Origin: Sclerodactyla briareus
Taxonomy: Eukaryota; Echinodermata; Holothuroidea; Dendrochirotida; Sclerodactylidae
NCBI GenBank assembly: GCA_026419785.1
Contig: JAODTK010005745.1
Location: 186,001 to 250,000, forward strand
Reading direction: 5' to 3'
Length of the DNA stretch: 64,000 bases
Below, one piece after another: positions 46,780 to 59,560 of this stretch (position 1 is the first letter of the stretch; each line of letters starts with the position of its first letter). The translations under genes were made by a program, and so were the position numbers. The notes under the pieces were generated by a model that saw only the letters and a program-made list of their open reading frames with translations, had not been told where the DNA came from and searched no databases.

Positions 46780-48310
46780 GACACTCAGACAAATTTCCAT
46801 CTCATCAGCCAAAATAGGGTCCCGGTACTCTTTGATTGAGAAGGCCTAAACGCAATTTTGGTTTCAACTCATTCAAATTAATCAGACTGAACAAATAGAA
46901 CTTTTCAACTTTTTTTTTATCAACAAGGATGTTCTAATTTGGAACTCAGTTGACCTCTCACCTGACCTTAAAATAATGGGAGCAAATGTAATCACCATAG
47001 TGAACACACATACTGGAGTATGAGCTTCATCCATGTAGGTGGGGTCAATTTATCACGGGTTACAAACTGAAATGGCCAGAAGTCACTCTTCCAGCTGCGA
47101 AAGGGGTACTTTTGCTTGATAAGGAAGCTACACAGCTAATTTCAACCGGATCAGAACAACAGCATTTTTAGGTGACAAGGATTTTGATGACCTGCCCTGC
47201 AGTGACCTCGGGTGGCCTCGGACCTGTCCCCAAACCGATTAGTGTCATTGATCATCATGGGGAACCGACCTACCAGGTATGAGCTTCATCATCGAGGTCG
47301 ACTTGGCGTGTTGACAAGCTGAAATTTGCGAAATTATCATTTTTCGACCAAAGTGACTCGGTCTACACCAAGAAAAATAGGGTTATGTGGTCCCTAAAAC
47401 TCTCACACAACGAATTTCAACAGATCGACACCATTCTGGACTTATCGTGTTACGAGGGATTCTCGATTCAACCTCTGTGACCTCAGATGACCTTTGGCCT
47501 GACCCAAGAACACAATAGGGTTCATTTACCCATCGATGGGGAACGCACATACCAGGTATGGGCTTCTCAATTCAGGTGGGGTCGACGTTAGATTCGTGTG
47601 TACAAGCCAAAATTTCACGAGTGTTATACATTTGACCAAAATTCACCCCGCATAAACCCTGCGGAAACAATAGGGTTCCTGTACGCCCCATAGGAAAGCT
47701 ATACACCAAGTTTCGATTGATTGACCAAACCATTCTGGTCTTATCGTGTTTACAAGGTTTCCAGACGTTGACCTCTGGTGACCTTAGATGACTTCTGACC
47801 AGACTAAAAGGAGTAGGGTTCATTGTACTCATCAGGGAAACACCACATACCAAGCATGAGCTTATCCATCCAGGTGGGGTCGAGTTATCGTGTTTACAAG
47901 CCTAAATTGGGGAAAAATATCAATTTTTCACGAATTTTCCATTTTTTACTAACATTTCACCCCGGACTTAAACCAAAAACAATGACCTTTGACCTGACTA
48001 AAAAACAATAGGGTACATTTATGCTCATGAGGAACTCACAAACCAGAATTCCAAAATTCATCCCCGACCTAACCCAAACACCATAGGATAATGCTGTACG
48101 TCTCCGTAGAAAGAATACACCAAATGTCAACATGATGACCCAAACCATCCGGGTATCTGATTTACAAGGTTTTCAGACTCTGACCTCTATGACCTCAGAT
48201 CTCTGTGAACCTCTGACCTTATCCCAAAACACAGTAGGGATATTGTATCACATAGGAACACACATACCAAAAGTATGTGTGTCATCCCTCCAGGTAAGGG
48301 TCGAGTATGT
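46780..48310 (+). repeat. ~285-bp satellite block 5 (forward)
   Basis: About five units. ATTCTGGACTTATCGTGTT-type boxes lie at 47443 and 47731 (288 bp apart), with a related box at 47154. TATGAGCTTCATC boxes lie at 47020 and 47278. The block ends at the CA microsatellite. No coding content. Confidence 0.9.
47769..47801 (-). promoter_or_regulatory. nuclear-receptor half-site cluster (DR4-DR4-DR1, reverse)
   Basis: TGACCT, TGACCT, TGACTT and TGACCA at 47769, 47779, 47789 and 47796, with spacings 4, 4 and 1. A related cluster at 47478-47500 has two exact TGACCT four bases apart, then TGGCCT after one base. Function is inferred only. Confidence 0.45.
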
Positions 48311-48327
48311 GTTTACAAGCTGGGCGT

Positions 48328-48340
48328 CACACACAACACA

Positions 48341-48375
<35 letters not shown>

Positions 48376-48410
48376 CACATAATATATACACACACCACAC
48401 GCACACGACA
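48328..48410. repeat. (CA)n microsatellite, interrupted
   Basis: About 80 bp of CA repeats with CGCG and TATATA interruptions, at the downstream edge of satellite block 5. Confidence 0.95.
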
Positions 48411-51400
48411 TGTCTGCATAGATTCCTTGACTTAGTCAAGATTTTAAGGACGAAAAAAAAAACAGTTTGGGTGTTTGTGATAGATCCATCACAGGTCGAG
48501 AATTGCAAATATCGATGTCTTCGATTCGTTGAATGACAAACTCCATCACAGAAGGTCACCCGAAATTATTAGTCATGTCGAATATATTACAGGGAGATTC
48601 ACTGACTTACCCACCAATCAAATGTCGAGAATGGCAAAATTGGTGCCCTGGTTGAAAAACAAACTCGATAACTAAGATTACACATAAATTTTTGATCATA
48701 GGCAGATATATCGCAAGTTGATGGCCGGGGGTAAGAGACGTCTCGCATAATATCCGTTATACAAGTTGTTTGAATTGGTACAAAGTCATGGACGGTGAAT
48801 ATGTCGTCTGTAATTTCTCAGGATGAGTTTAGCACGCAGAATGGTTACACCAGGATATTACCATGGTTCCCTGTGAAATGGTGAATCTAAGAATATTGGG
48901 CTTACCTCGACGTATATTAAATGAATTCACACGTTTTCGTGATCGTGAAAGTAGTAGAAAAGAATACCAAGCTCTGTCTAAAAATAGAGACTAAATCCGA
49001 TTATCTGATATGTTCCTATGAGAACGTATAATAGGCTTACGAAATAATCAGGCATGTATCGTTCGACTGACTCTGTTCACGTGATCGCCACAGTTATCCG
49101 TAATTGTTTATACACTGCGGGATAAGCACGAACCAGGGTCTCCCCAATACAGTAAACAGACATATATTCGCGTACAACATGCAAATGATAATCAGAGGAA
49201 ATAGGATTTAAGGTTCAGGTCACTAATAAGGCGGTTGTCACTCATTGTTTGAGCACGGACAAACGCAATTGTCTTGGCTATACTCAGCGGAATATGGGGA
49301 GGTTATTAGTTTGCTGTGTTAAGCGACGTAGGAAAGTCGGTCGGTCGGGAAAGAGGGTATAATTTGATAGGAATGATTACGACCTTCATATCGATGGATA
49401 GGCTTTGATAATGAGGGTCGATATTATACACAAAACAAATAAATGAAATGAATGAAAAATACATAAAATCCGCAAATGTATTTGTATCTTCGGATCGCCT
49501 ATGACTCCCGAGTGTGATTGTAACTGGATACGCTGAACGACGCTGCAAAGCATAATAATGTTGTCCGTCCCACCTCTTCACTAGATAATGGAAAAGCGTA
49601 CCTGCCTATCTATCTCAACAACGCCATAAAATGACCTTCTACGGATCGGACTTTCTACTCAGCCATGTATTCATGGGCTATGTACGTGGATTGTTGAAAA
49701 CTTACACTGAGATGAACAGGGGAATTGTGTCATCCACCTGAAACATGTATTATGTGCAGAAAATGATTTCTTGTAACTTCAGACGATAATTATAAGGATC
49801 ATATGATCATTATAATGATATTATAATAAACATCACCGTAATCTCTGTTGCCGTCGTCTCATAATATACGGTTAACTCCTGATTGCATATTGGGGGAGTA
49901 ATTCTTTATTCTGTAAGAGGTTAAAGACCTCAGATTCCGCAGGTCGTTCTCCAAAGGAAAAAAAACCGTGTCGACTGTTATTTTGTTCCTTAATTTTCTA
50001 AAAATGAATATGAACAGAAACAGACGTCGCTGGTCGCATATCGAACTAATGGAAGCTGGTGGCTCGTTTCACCTATCTCTGTCAGATTAATCGATTTGGT
50101 GCTCAAGGGAAACTCTGCCAAATCAATTATCAGATGGGACTAATTATAATATAAAATATGTAAAATAGGTTAAAGGAACATAAAAATATGTGTCAGTGTC
50201 AATGCACTGCACCCGAGTTTATACGACCATCTGCAATAAAGAATGATGCCAAACAAACGCTCTTCTGTGTTTCTCTACCCACCCGTGGAAGGGATTGTCG
50301 TAGGTGCTATAGCTAGGTGGTGAGCAGTGTAACCGATGGTTGATGGTTGTAACAGACCAACTCATGCGGAGTGATGAGTTATTGAACACAAATTAACAAA
50401 CAACTAATATCGTATGCTCATGAAGTTCGACCGTATTAGTGCCATCTCTGATTTTGCTGCATAATTGACCGATATCTATTGAAGATCAATAACGTACTCA
50501 ACATATGAACATCGATATGAAAGGGGATTCGGACCTGTACATTGAGCTTTTCCGATCACCCACGACATTACCTCCACCGCAGCGAATAATTGGCAGCCGT
50601 CCCTTCGGCACAGAAGACGTCACAAAAGAAGCAAATCAAATATTTATTCTAATGATTGGTTTTGAAGTATTAGTACATGTTGTTTAGGTAGGAACGACAG
50701 AGTTGAATACAGCCATTCATCAGTCATTATCAGATATTCCTTTTTTTGAATTCATTCCATCTTCTTACTGCATCTGCACTTCTAAATTTTCAATAAATCC
50801 CCGGTGCTTTCTAACCACTTACGATTTGGATCACACAAGGATTTTAAACATGAACTGAGTTGCAAGCTCCACTTTCTGTCTTTGTATATATATATATATT
50901 AATATAGCGGCCGCCGAGAAACTGGAATATCCATAAATATGTCTCCTTGAAATTCCCTTGGTTGTCTTGTCAATAATTGCCGTATTTCATATGGGCCTTC
51001 GTGTTTTATTGGGCCAGCGAGGCGGCACACCGGTTCTGCAATTTGAATAATCGATTATCGGGGACCTGTCTATAGAGTACTTCAGCGTGAATGTACTAAT
51101 GAACTTTAAACCCTCCAAGCCAGTTATGTACGCGCGTCTAGCTTTTATCACCCCCAATTGTCACACGCCGGGACCAACACGTCCAATTCTCAAATATTGC
51201 GAAGAATGCCTTCGACCCGCCTCAACATAATTTCAAACACACACGAAGGATGGTATTTAAAGATGTAGAAGAAAAAGAAATGTTAACGGACTGGGTGATG
51301 GAATATTAAGACAGGTTTGACGGGGAACAACGCTAAGGAAATCTCCAAAGACGGGGAATAATAGGCTTACAACCACACAACTAACACTACCGATTAAAGA

Positions 51401-52163
51401 GTTTTGGTGTTACCACCGCGCAACGTGCGGTGCTGTTTGGTCCACACTGAAGTATCGAAAAATGCTGGATAAACTTATATCGAATATGTCGTATGCACTT
51501 GTGCCGAAGCCAGAAAACACGGAGTAGTGAGTATTTCAAGGAGGGGGGTTGCGTCTTGTTAGGAACCAGCAGAACGCGCGGTTGATATAGATGGCGGGGG
51601 TCGGGCGGCGGTCAATGAAATAATGAATAATTTATAAATTCACGGGAGCACGTCGGTACAATTGAATGTTTTGTGGGATTTTCCGGTCTATAAGATAGGA
51701 TTCAGAGAGTGTTCATGAAGTAGTAATAGTACGGAGGTATATACATGCCAAATATACATATAGTCAACACATAAACGTGGTTTGTGGTAAGGAAATTTCT
51801 GGGATCTCAAGAAACTGGAACCGCATAGACCTAAACGATCAGTTTCCGCACGGAAACGCGAACCTAATCTGTTTAATGAGTGAATTAGTGATAGTTGAGA
51901 CGTTTTCAGACAGGAAAGACAGACCTGACTCTGAAGCGGTCCTCTGTGCTGAGTTCATTGTAAGGCCATAATAAAAACACAATTTACATGAGGTATTCCC
52001 CATTTTTCCACGAAATAAACAGTTAACTGCCTCTCTTTATTCATGATTTTCAGGTTTTATTCTCCTGATTTCTCTGGGCACCGTGATGTATAACTAATTC
52101 CCCCATTCGCCAGTAATTCCAGTATCACAAATTTTTGGGATTGATGACGTTTGTTTATTATTA
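48411..52163. other. unique sequence, no gene recognised
   Basis: AT-rich text with short frames only. A (TA)n run lies at 50885-50900. A short frame at 50505-50687 has no motif. No clear splice-bounded exon, RNA gene or transposon end seen. A gene with small exons and indel errors could be missed here. Confidence 0.4.
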
Positions 52164-52352
52164 GGATGACCTACATTCACTAGAAAGCTTAATTAGTAGA
52201 AAGCTCAGTCGGAGTCTAATGCAATTATTCCCTGGCAACGTGATCTGTTAACAACATTTTCGCTGAACGAATTGATTCAATTCAGAGGGCAGTGATGATA
52301 TTTGCCTGAGCTCTTGAAGTAGGTATATACTCTCAGTCATCGGCTAACGAAG
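52164..52352. repeat. dispersed duplication, copy 1
   Basis: Shares with 59377-59560, in order and orientation: TGACCTACATT, GAAAGCT/AAAAGCT, an AATTnAATT box, GCAGTGATGATATTTGCCTG, GCTCTTGAAGTAGG and AGTCATCG. Diverged, with several indels. Confidence 0.65.
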
Positions 52353-55300
52353 AAACAAAATCTACACGTGGAAGGTAGGACGAAGACCCGCGATTTAGTG
52401 ATTTCTTCGGTGATGGGCATGGTATGATGATGGTAGGATACGTGTTGTTTCGTCTTGGAGGCCAGAAAAAATTCCCAGTTAGCCACAGTTGGCCGTCACG
52501 AGGGAGTCACGGCAATAGCGGATAGACACATCTGAGACGGAGGCTATGTCTGAGGGAAGAAATAAAAGTGACACTCATGGGATGTCGAATTTATACCAAT
52601 GCACACACATAGATCATATCGCAAATAAATACTGTCCGACAACATTGGATTATGGGAAGGATTGTTGTTATGCCGGAAAAAGTTTCAATGCAAAATTTGT
52701 ACGGGAAAACCTTTTTCTTATGGCTCCTCATAACTGGATATCATTATCGGAACTGAAATGACATATGTTGAAGACACTGGGATCTTGCTCTCTGTGTACT
52801 TCCAACTTACTATATGATTCTAGCACAGACCTGTTTTTGATAAAAATTGGGAGTGCGTCACATATAAATGGGCTATTTTGGCTTCAATCGGGCCACTATG
52901 TTGCTTGAGACCACCAACCTTCTTTGCGTGTTGCGTGTGTCTTCTCGATGTTATTCATTATTGCGCGCCTAACTTTTCGCAATGGAATTGCTCGATAACG
53001 CCTCTATTCATTTTCGCCTCTGCTGACAGGGCTGGTTTCGAACCAACCACTGCCAGCCCCTTCAACATGGGACTGTTCTCGTAGTCGTACCGCCCTGTAC
53101 TAATGGTTCATACTGACATATGTCATCACATCTCAAGAGGATCCCATTGATTCCGGTCCTCAGTAACTAGAATAGCTACCACTTATTTACGCACCTAACA
53201 CTTTGACTGTATTCGACTGTATTCCTGCCATGTTGGAACTCGATTAAAAGTCCTATCATCATCAAAAAACATCACTTTCCTCGCGCTCTTGACATATGGG
53301 ATGGGTCATGATCGAAATTGGAGAAATCGGCAGTAATAAACCTGGCTGAATTGGACGATTTTTCCTAAAAAAATTCAAAATCAATAAATGTACTTGATCT
53401 CCATAAGGAAACTGCAATTTTGGTGATTAATTCGAATAAAAACGACAACAACTTCGTAGTTCAGGTTCAGCTTAGATTGCATTTAGTGCTGTTAGGTAAA
53501 GGACATGTGCAAAGTCATCTGACATGTGTTTAGGATTTTACTACTTTACTTGCACTATGTTCTCTGACTAAGCCATCGTGTACTCGTATCATACATGCCC
53601 AACCTAAAATCTGAATATACACTTATGAATGTATATTGGACGTTGTTTGTTTCCACATCGTGGATCGGAAACCCAAACGGAATACCGTCTCTACGAGGGG
53701 GGTGCCCGTATTGTCGAAGAAAACTATTAACCCCAACAAAGACCCAATATCCCCACCGTCCATAACCTTGGAATGATGTGCTCGAATTTCTCAACCGTCG
53801 ATATGGCCGAGCAAGTTCTCGAGTTTCACAACCAATGACGGAAGAATTAGGTGTCCGTACCACTTCCCGTGAAATAGGTCGTCTTGACTGAATGTTTCCT
53901 TGTCGTGAATATGCCTAGAGCGGTTTTCCTTGAAGTGAAGTCTCACGATCTCACTAACTATCATACGTTATTTATGAATTTTTATTCAGACAGTTTCCCT
54001 CCCCCATATGAGTATCAGTGAGAACAATAGAGCTACCCAACGATTCCTTTAAAACCAAACGTTACCCAGAATGGCTTCGTTGAGATCAGGGAAATACTCA
54101 AAATTTGTGTGAATACGAAATAACTTGAAGGACTTCAATTTGTTCTTGAGAAAAGAAGCCTCGTTCGGAAGACCATATCTTTAGTGAATTAACGTTTCTC
54201 TATATTCAAAACTAGGTGATATATAGCCAGATCTATTGGGATAAAACAAGAGGGCGAGCATGAATAGTGTTCGATTAATTTTCTCTTTCATATCATACCA
54301 TATGGTCCTCTTATAGTGTTCTCGCCAGGTAATTGGTCGAACCCACATGCGAGGCCTGGGCGCGTAATTGTAGTTTTAGGATTCCGGATTCGCAAACGTG
54401 TTCGAAACCGTGACGAGGTCCAGGTTCCCGGTCTCACATAGCGCTTGCCAAAACCCACATTGACACTGACTGAATGCCCGAGTAAACAACAACTGAACAC
54501 AGCCAACACTGTCTTACGTTCTGTAAACGGTGACTTCACCATGGTAGAATATTTTTGTTTTTCTCCCGCAGGCGTACTTGCAATTGCGATGGGCGCCGCC
54601 CTCGTCTTGCCTCCTAGTTCTGCTGTTAAGCCGTGGGGATATATGCACGGGTTTGTTTCAAGATATTGCAATGATCGCGCTGGTCAGTGTATGCGCATTC
54701 CACGTTAACTGGACATGAATCTTCCGCTCCCCCAGGTCCGAGAAGTGGCTACATTCTAATTTCACTGACCGTCCTTTCGAAGGCGTCAAATGGCAATTCC
54801 TTTTTGGAAGTGTTAGCAAACCGCTGCCCTTATACTATCTGAGCACTAATCGAGAATAGGAGGCTAGTGTCTCGTTGCTCTCATTTAGAATAATACTATG
54901 GGTTCCCAGTGAGGCCTTTTGGGGCTCCCTGAAACGGTGAACCCGTGTTAGTCATATCATTTTTGAAATTTGTTGGCAGTACGCGTATTCATGTCGCAGT
55001 ACCAGTCCGGGCTATACATCATATGAAACATTTTGAAAAATACCAACCTGGATAGGTTACAAATATTCATTTTCACGGGAAATCTAACAGAAAATTAAGA
55101 CACTGACATGAAATATTATTTTGAAAGACACCACTGGTCCAAAAAACCGTGTTCATGTTGCGTAGGAGTGGTGGTATCGAGAAAAGAGTGTGCGTATGTG
55201 ATTTCTGAACAAAATGGAAGACTGTACTCCCCCCCCCGCTGGGGAGCAAAGAGTCGCAAGAGCTGATTTTTTAGAGCTGTATTTTGCCGAAGGAGAAGTA

Positions 55301-58300
55301 GGCCTCGACCTTCGCCCGTCGTCTGTATGTCTTCCCTAAAACTCATTAAGATATAAACGAGGTCTAACATTGTTTTTTGCTCGGCTGTAGTTGATTATAA
55401 CCTTTGTCCATAAATAAACACCGAACGTGATTACCTGGCTGCCGTTCCCTCGAAACGTGAATACTAGACCGTCATAGTTCTCGAATTGGATGATCCAGTG
55501 ATGTGACAACCATGCTTTTTCTAATTAAAATCAAACACCTAACCATTTTTAATCTGCATCTACCATTCCCTTGACTGTGCTTGAGAAGGAACTCATCAGG
55601 ACCTTCGTCATTTTCTACCATTCTCTGAGCACGGAACCGATGTCAGTTTTTTTTTATTTTTTTATGTTAGACTTGCCGAGCAGAGGATCGATCCTATTCA
55701 AGGCCCAACCTGGGATACTACATCGTATGGCAGCTGCGCATCCTTCCTAGTACACGGAATAAGGCAATCCGTTCTTTGCGGTACCTTAAAACTGTGGGGT
55801 GGGGTATTACACTCAGACGCAACTTGCAACCTGCTACCCCTCTGTTTGTCCCTGCTCCATTTCCTTGTGCGGGCGCCCAGCGGAAGCAACAGGTACCATT
55901 TTTAAGTCGTTTATGCCCGACCGGGAATCGACGCCAACTCTCCCGTTGGCCGAGCTCTAGCTATGCGCCAACCACGTCGTTTGACCAAAGTGGTAACTGT
56001 TACCAAAACCGTTTATTTAGGGCTGTTTGTACAAGGTTGATCGTAGTCAGGATTACCACCATCTTCTCCAAGGTTTGACAAGTTACCAAATGATGTAGTG
56101 GAAATAATGTGCGTGATACGATTGATAGATATTCATCGATTATAGAGGTTTTACACGACACCTGTGATACTTTATTACATGACGTCCCCTGAGAAATCCA
56201 CTCGACATTTTCTCGTTCTCGTGTCTTAAGTGTGATCGGCCGCCTTGTAAACCGCCTTCACCAGCACGACAATCGCCGTCCCCCATCCCTCAATAAGTTA
56301 CAATTGGATCGCATCTACTCCTCAGCTTTCACCGATAAGCGACAAGAAGAGAAAAGCTTGTTTGGCTGATTAGTAATTGTACGATTGCGTGGGTTGATTG
56401 ACAAAAGACTGACATCGAAAGCTAAATCGGTCTTATTTACCTAGTATGGCAGTTTTCATATTGATTGCGAATGTTTCTGTACTTCTAATCGAAGCACCTG
56501 TTTCCAGCCCCTCCCGGCCTTCAGCGGGGGGGAACGACCAGGCTTGACATGTTTATTCTACACGACTGCCTGATGAGGTTCCAAACGGATCTGTGCCAAA
56601 CATGAGCACGAGGCAGTTCTAGCGGGCACCCCGATCCTACGAGTTATCGGCAGGAGCAACTGTGGACAGAATCATCCGCTACCGAGGGCGCACTGCCATA
56701 ATGCCCAAAAAACGCAGTTGATGGTCACCAAATCAGGCAACTAATCTTCACAATCTTCTGACAATGAACACACGACCGAACAAGCTGTAGCCAAGAATGA
56801 GGGGAAATGAGTATTGGTCAGGGAGGGACCCAGTTTCCGTCTCAGCCTCAACCGTGAGCGTCCACCCCTTACTCGAATATTGGAGCACATAGAGACACAA
56901 GGTCCTTCGTGCAGAATCGTGACCGCCACACACATCCTACTGTAACCAAGGGATACGAGACCCGACCTATCACCAGCCTGATGCCGTGAAGACAGCGACT
57001 CAGACAACAGGACAAAAAGAGGTGTGAATAAGAGGCACTGCTGAGGTAGACAGAAACTCTCGCATTCACGCCCAACACCTGGACCGACACAGACTGTTTC
57101 TTCGGTCTCAGTCTATCGGAGAATTCACAAACTAGGCAGCTAGGTAAGTTGATGCACAGCGGCATTTGCAGAGTCTAGGACAGAAAGCCTGAATTCATAT
57201 TGAATGCAGACCGTAGTAAATCCTACCCGCCTTTCCACCATTATCCGGGGCCCTACGGGGGCTGCACAGGATTGGAATTAGTGTACACCCCTGCCTCAGC
57301 ACGAGGCACTAGGAAATTAGTGAATAAGCCACTTAGCCCATTTTACAAACACTCTCAGTTCCTGAATACAGAAGAGGGATATCAGGTGCACCATACTGGG
57401 TGACCCCCGCTGTTAACTAACAGTTACTTAGCAACTTTCACGCTGTCTCCTACGCCATCGCACTGAAAGCGTTTGAAGGTTCTATGTATCCTTGCACTTT
57501 GCGGGTCCCGGAATATGATCCCCGAATGGTGTTTTCCCCCTGACTTTGGAAAAACCAGGGACCAAAAAGAGAAACAACAAGTTATGTTCCCTTTATACTC
57601 TCTTGTGTGGATGGTAGCCTCAATTTATGGTAGTTAGGTTCGAGGGTGACGAACTTGGAAAAAAAATAGTAGGCACAGTTAGCTGTTCCGGCATATGATT
57701 ACTTCCAACATTTGTAAACATGATTTGTATAATCACGTACTCTGAATTTGTGTCGTTCTTGTAACATACAGCTATCGATATTCAACGTGACACGTCTTCT
57801 GTCGTGGATATGCTTATGTATATGTTGATGTGCTATGATAAATGTATGATCTGTGTCTTTTGTGAATATTTGCATACAAGGTTGAAATGCCTACGGGGTA
57901 TCCAGGGGGGGTTGTCACGAATCGATTTCTTGTGATTATTGAACCGAAGGCGGAACTTCGACCCAGCCCAGTTGTCACCAACTAGTTACCCTCTTCACAG
58001 ACGGTGCATAAAAAACAGAAATGACGTTATGGGCGTCACAAGACAAACTAGGGGGATTGAGGCTAAATGAGCCCCGGGGATTGACCCCTTTCACAGTTAG
58101 TCATGGTTGTAGATCTGCAGCGTGGTTTTACCACATGGCACATTACCCCCTCTTTCGAGGTCATCGACCGGAGCTTCGATGACGTGAGCATGGACCTCAA
58201 ATTGGGGGGTTGGCGGAAGCTAGAATCGGAGGGTCACTAAAGATGGGGGCAAGATCACGATCGTCCCTCAGAGTCATGAAATCACGCTACATATAATATA

Positions 58301-59148
58301 TAGATAATGAATCAGGTTACTTCTCTCTGTGTGCATAGCGCCTGTAGAGAACCATACATATCTCCTCCCCGAAATGCGTTTGAGTAGTCGATGTCACCTA
58401 AGTGATAAAGTGTCCCCAGATTTATATGCTTGTGTACATCACGTTTCAGCGAGTTGAGAAGATCGATGTCAAATCGACCGCCATGTTGTTGTAAGCTCCC
58501 ACCAAAAGAGAACTCGTTTGACTAAGGAGTTCATCAGTCGGATTCTGCTCTCCTCTTTCCGTATGGTGCTCTGAGTTACGAGACAGCGATGGGCCATGAT
58601 CCTGCCACTGGGATCAGTCCTATATAATGTTCCAATGACGAAGGGGAGTGTATGGCTCTCGACGTGCAGTTACTTCCCTATACGAGAGCTTATTGCGGAG
58701 GGAGCTCTAGCTATAGGCCTAATACTATAATACCTCTACTTGCCTTAGCGTATGCCAAAATTTGACGGATCATCAGAGCATAATCTCCACCTAATGTCAC
58801 AATGATGACAAATTTCATTGAATCCAGTGTTGTATAGCTTTTTCAGATTCCACAGAAGATATTAGAAGAAATATATTGTAATGGTGCATGTCAAGTATAC
58901 GTATACCTAAAATAAATAATGTTAGATGAAATATTTCAAGAGATATCGTCAAGCTCATAATACTCAATAGCAATCATTTCCCGACAAGTCGGTTCAATAG
59001 CCATTGTGTGTTGTCATTCGAGTCTGCTTGCACTCTGATTGTCTTAACGAGTGGTTTCCCCCTATAACTTATAAAGATCCAATTAGGTTACATCACGTTC
59101 AATTACCAGTTACTGTCGTATTTGGTGTGTCAATGACACTTCTAACAC
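52353..59148. other. unique sequence, no gene recognised
   Basis: Several frames of 60-130 codons exist (for example 53555-53863 and 54288-54671 on the minus strand, 54445-54708 on the plus strand), but none has a recognisable motif, supporting splice borders or conservation evidence. Overlapping frames on both strands at 54.3-54.7 kb suggest chance. Homopolymer T run at about 55647. Confidence 0.4.
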
Positions 59149-59184
59149 ACAATAATCTAATTTGTCACAATAATCTAATTTGTC
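59149..59184. repeat. perfect 18-bp tandem duplication
   Basis: ACAATAATCTAATTTGTC occurs twice without change. Confidence 0.95.
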
Positions 59185-59376
59185 ATTTAAGTCATGGTAA
59201 TCCGTGAGGTACGTATACCATAACTTTGATCAAACTTGAAATCCAACTACTCTATTGTAATAGTCATTTACAGGACCTCCCTTCTCTGTCATTTCTCATT
59301 TCACCATAATCGTATTATGCGTTTCAAAGTCAACCATCACGTTGCATTTAGATTCTAGCGTTGTATTTCGATCAGG

Positions 59377-59560
59377 TGACCTACATTTTCGAAAAGCTAA
59401 ACTGGGCCGTGAGCGCGGCACCAGGAGCTATAGGCGAATCAATTCCCACCAAGTTACTATGTGAACAGTGGTCTGTCCAACGGATTAATTTAATTAGGGG
59501 TTCAGCAGTGATATTTGCCTGGGCTCATGAAGTAGGGTAATGGTACCCTTAGTCATCGCA
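59377..59560. repeat. dispersed duplication, copy 2
   Basis: Matches 52164-52352 at roughly three quarters of positions by eye, including GCAGTGATATTTGCCTGGGC and TTAGTCATCGCAGAGC. Same orientation, about 7.2 kb apart. Family unknown; no terminal repeats identified. Confidence 0.65.

Larger units (their letters stand above)
42108..48310. repeat. large tandem unit, copy C (internally deleted)
   Basis: Third copy in the same orientation, starting GACGAGACAGGG. Landmarks: CATGCATGGATCGCGATGAA (42396), GCCAACCAATCGTTCTGACG (42918), CCACGTCATG (43925), a TGCAATCCGCATCCG box (44981), AATAATAAACAG (45457) and AGCTCGACCTTGTTGGGT (46432). Relative to A it lacks three segments, equivalent to about 22170-23900, 24365-24505 and 24690-25590. 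It carries neither of the transposons seen in A and B. The sub-repeat is present three times. It ends with satellite block 5. Confidence 0.82.

Noticed and set aside
19803-48310. Large unit as a Polinton/Maverick or virus-derived element
   Set aside because: No polymerase, integrase, ATPase or capsid pattern was seen in any copy, and no long terminal inverted repeats could be read.
53025-53070. GGTTCGAAACC (tRNA B-box) on the minus strand
   Set aside because: No A-box at the right distance and no cloverleaf; not enough for a tRNA or SINE call.
53555-53863. 102-codon minus-strand frame
   Set aside because: No recognisable domain or splice support; similar lengths arise by chance here.
54288-54708. 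Overlapping frames on both strands with a possible acceptor before 54573
   Set aside because: No recognised motif and no downstream donor or partner exon; opposite-strand overlap suggests chance.
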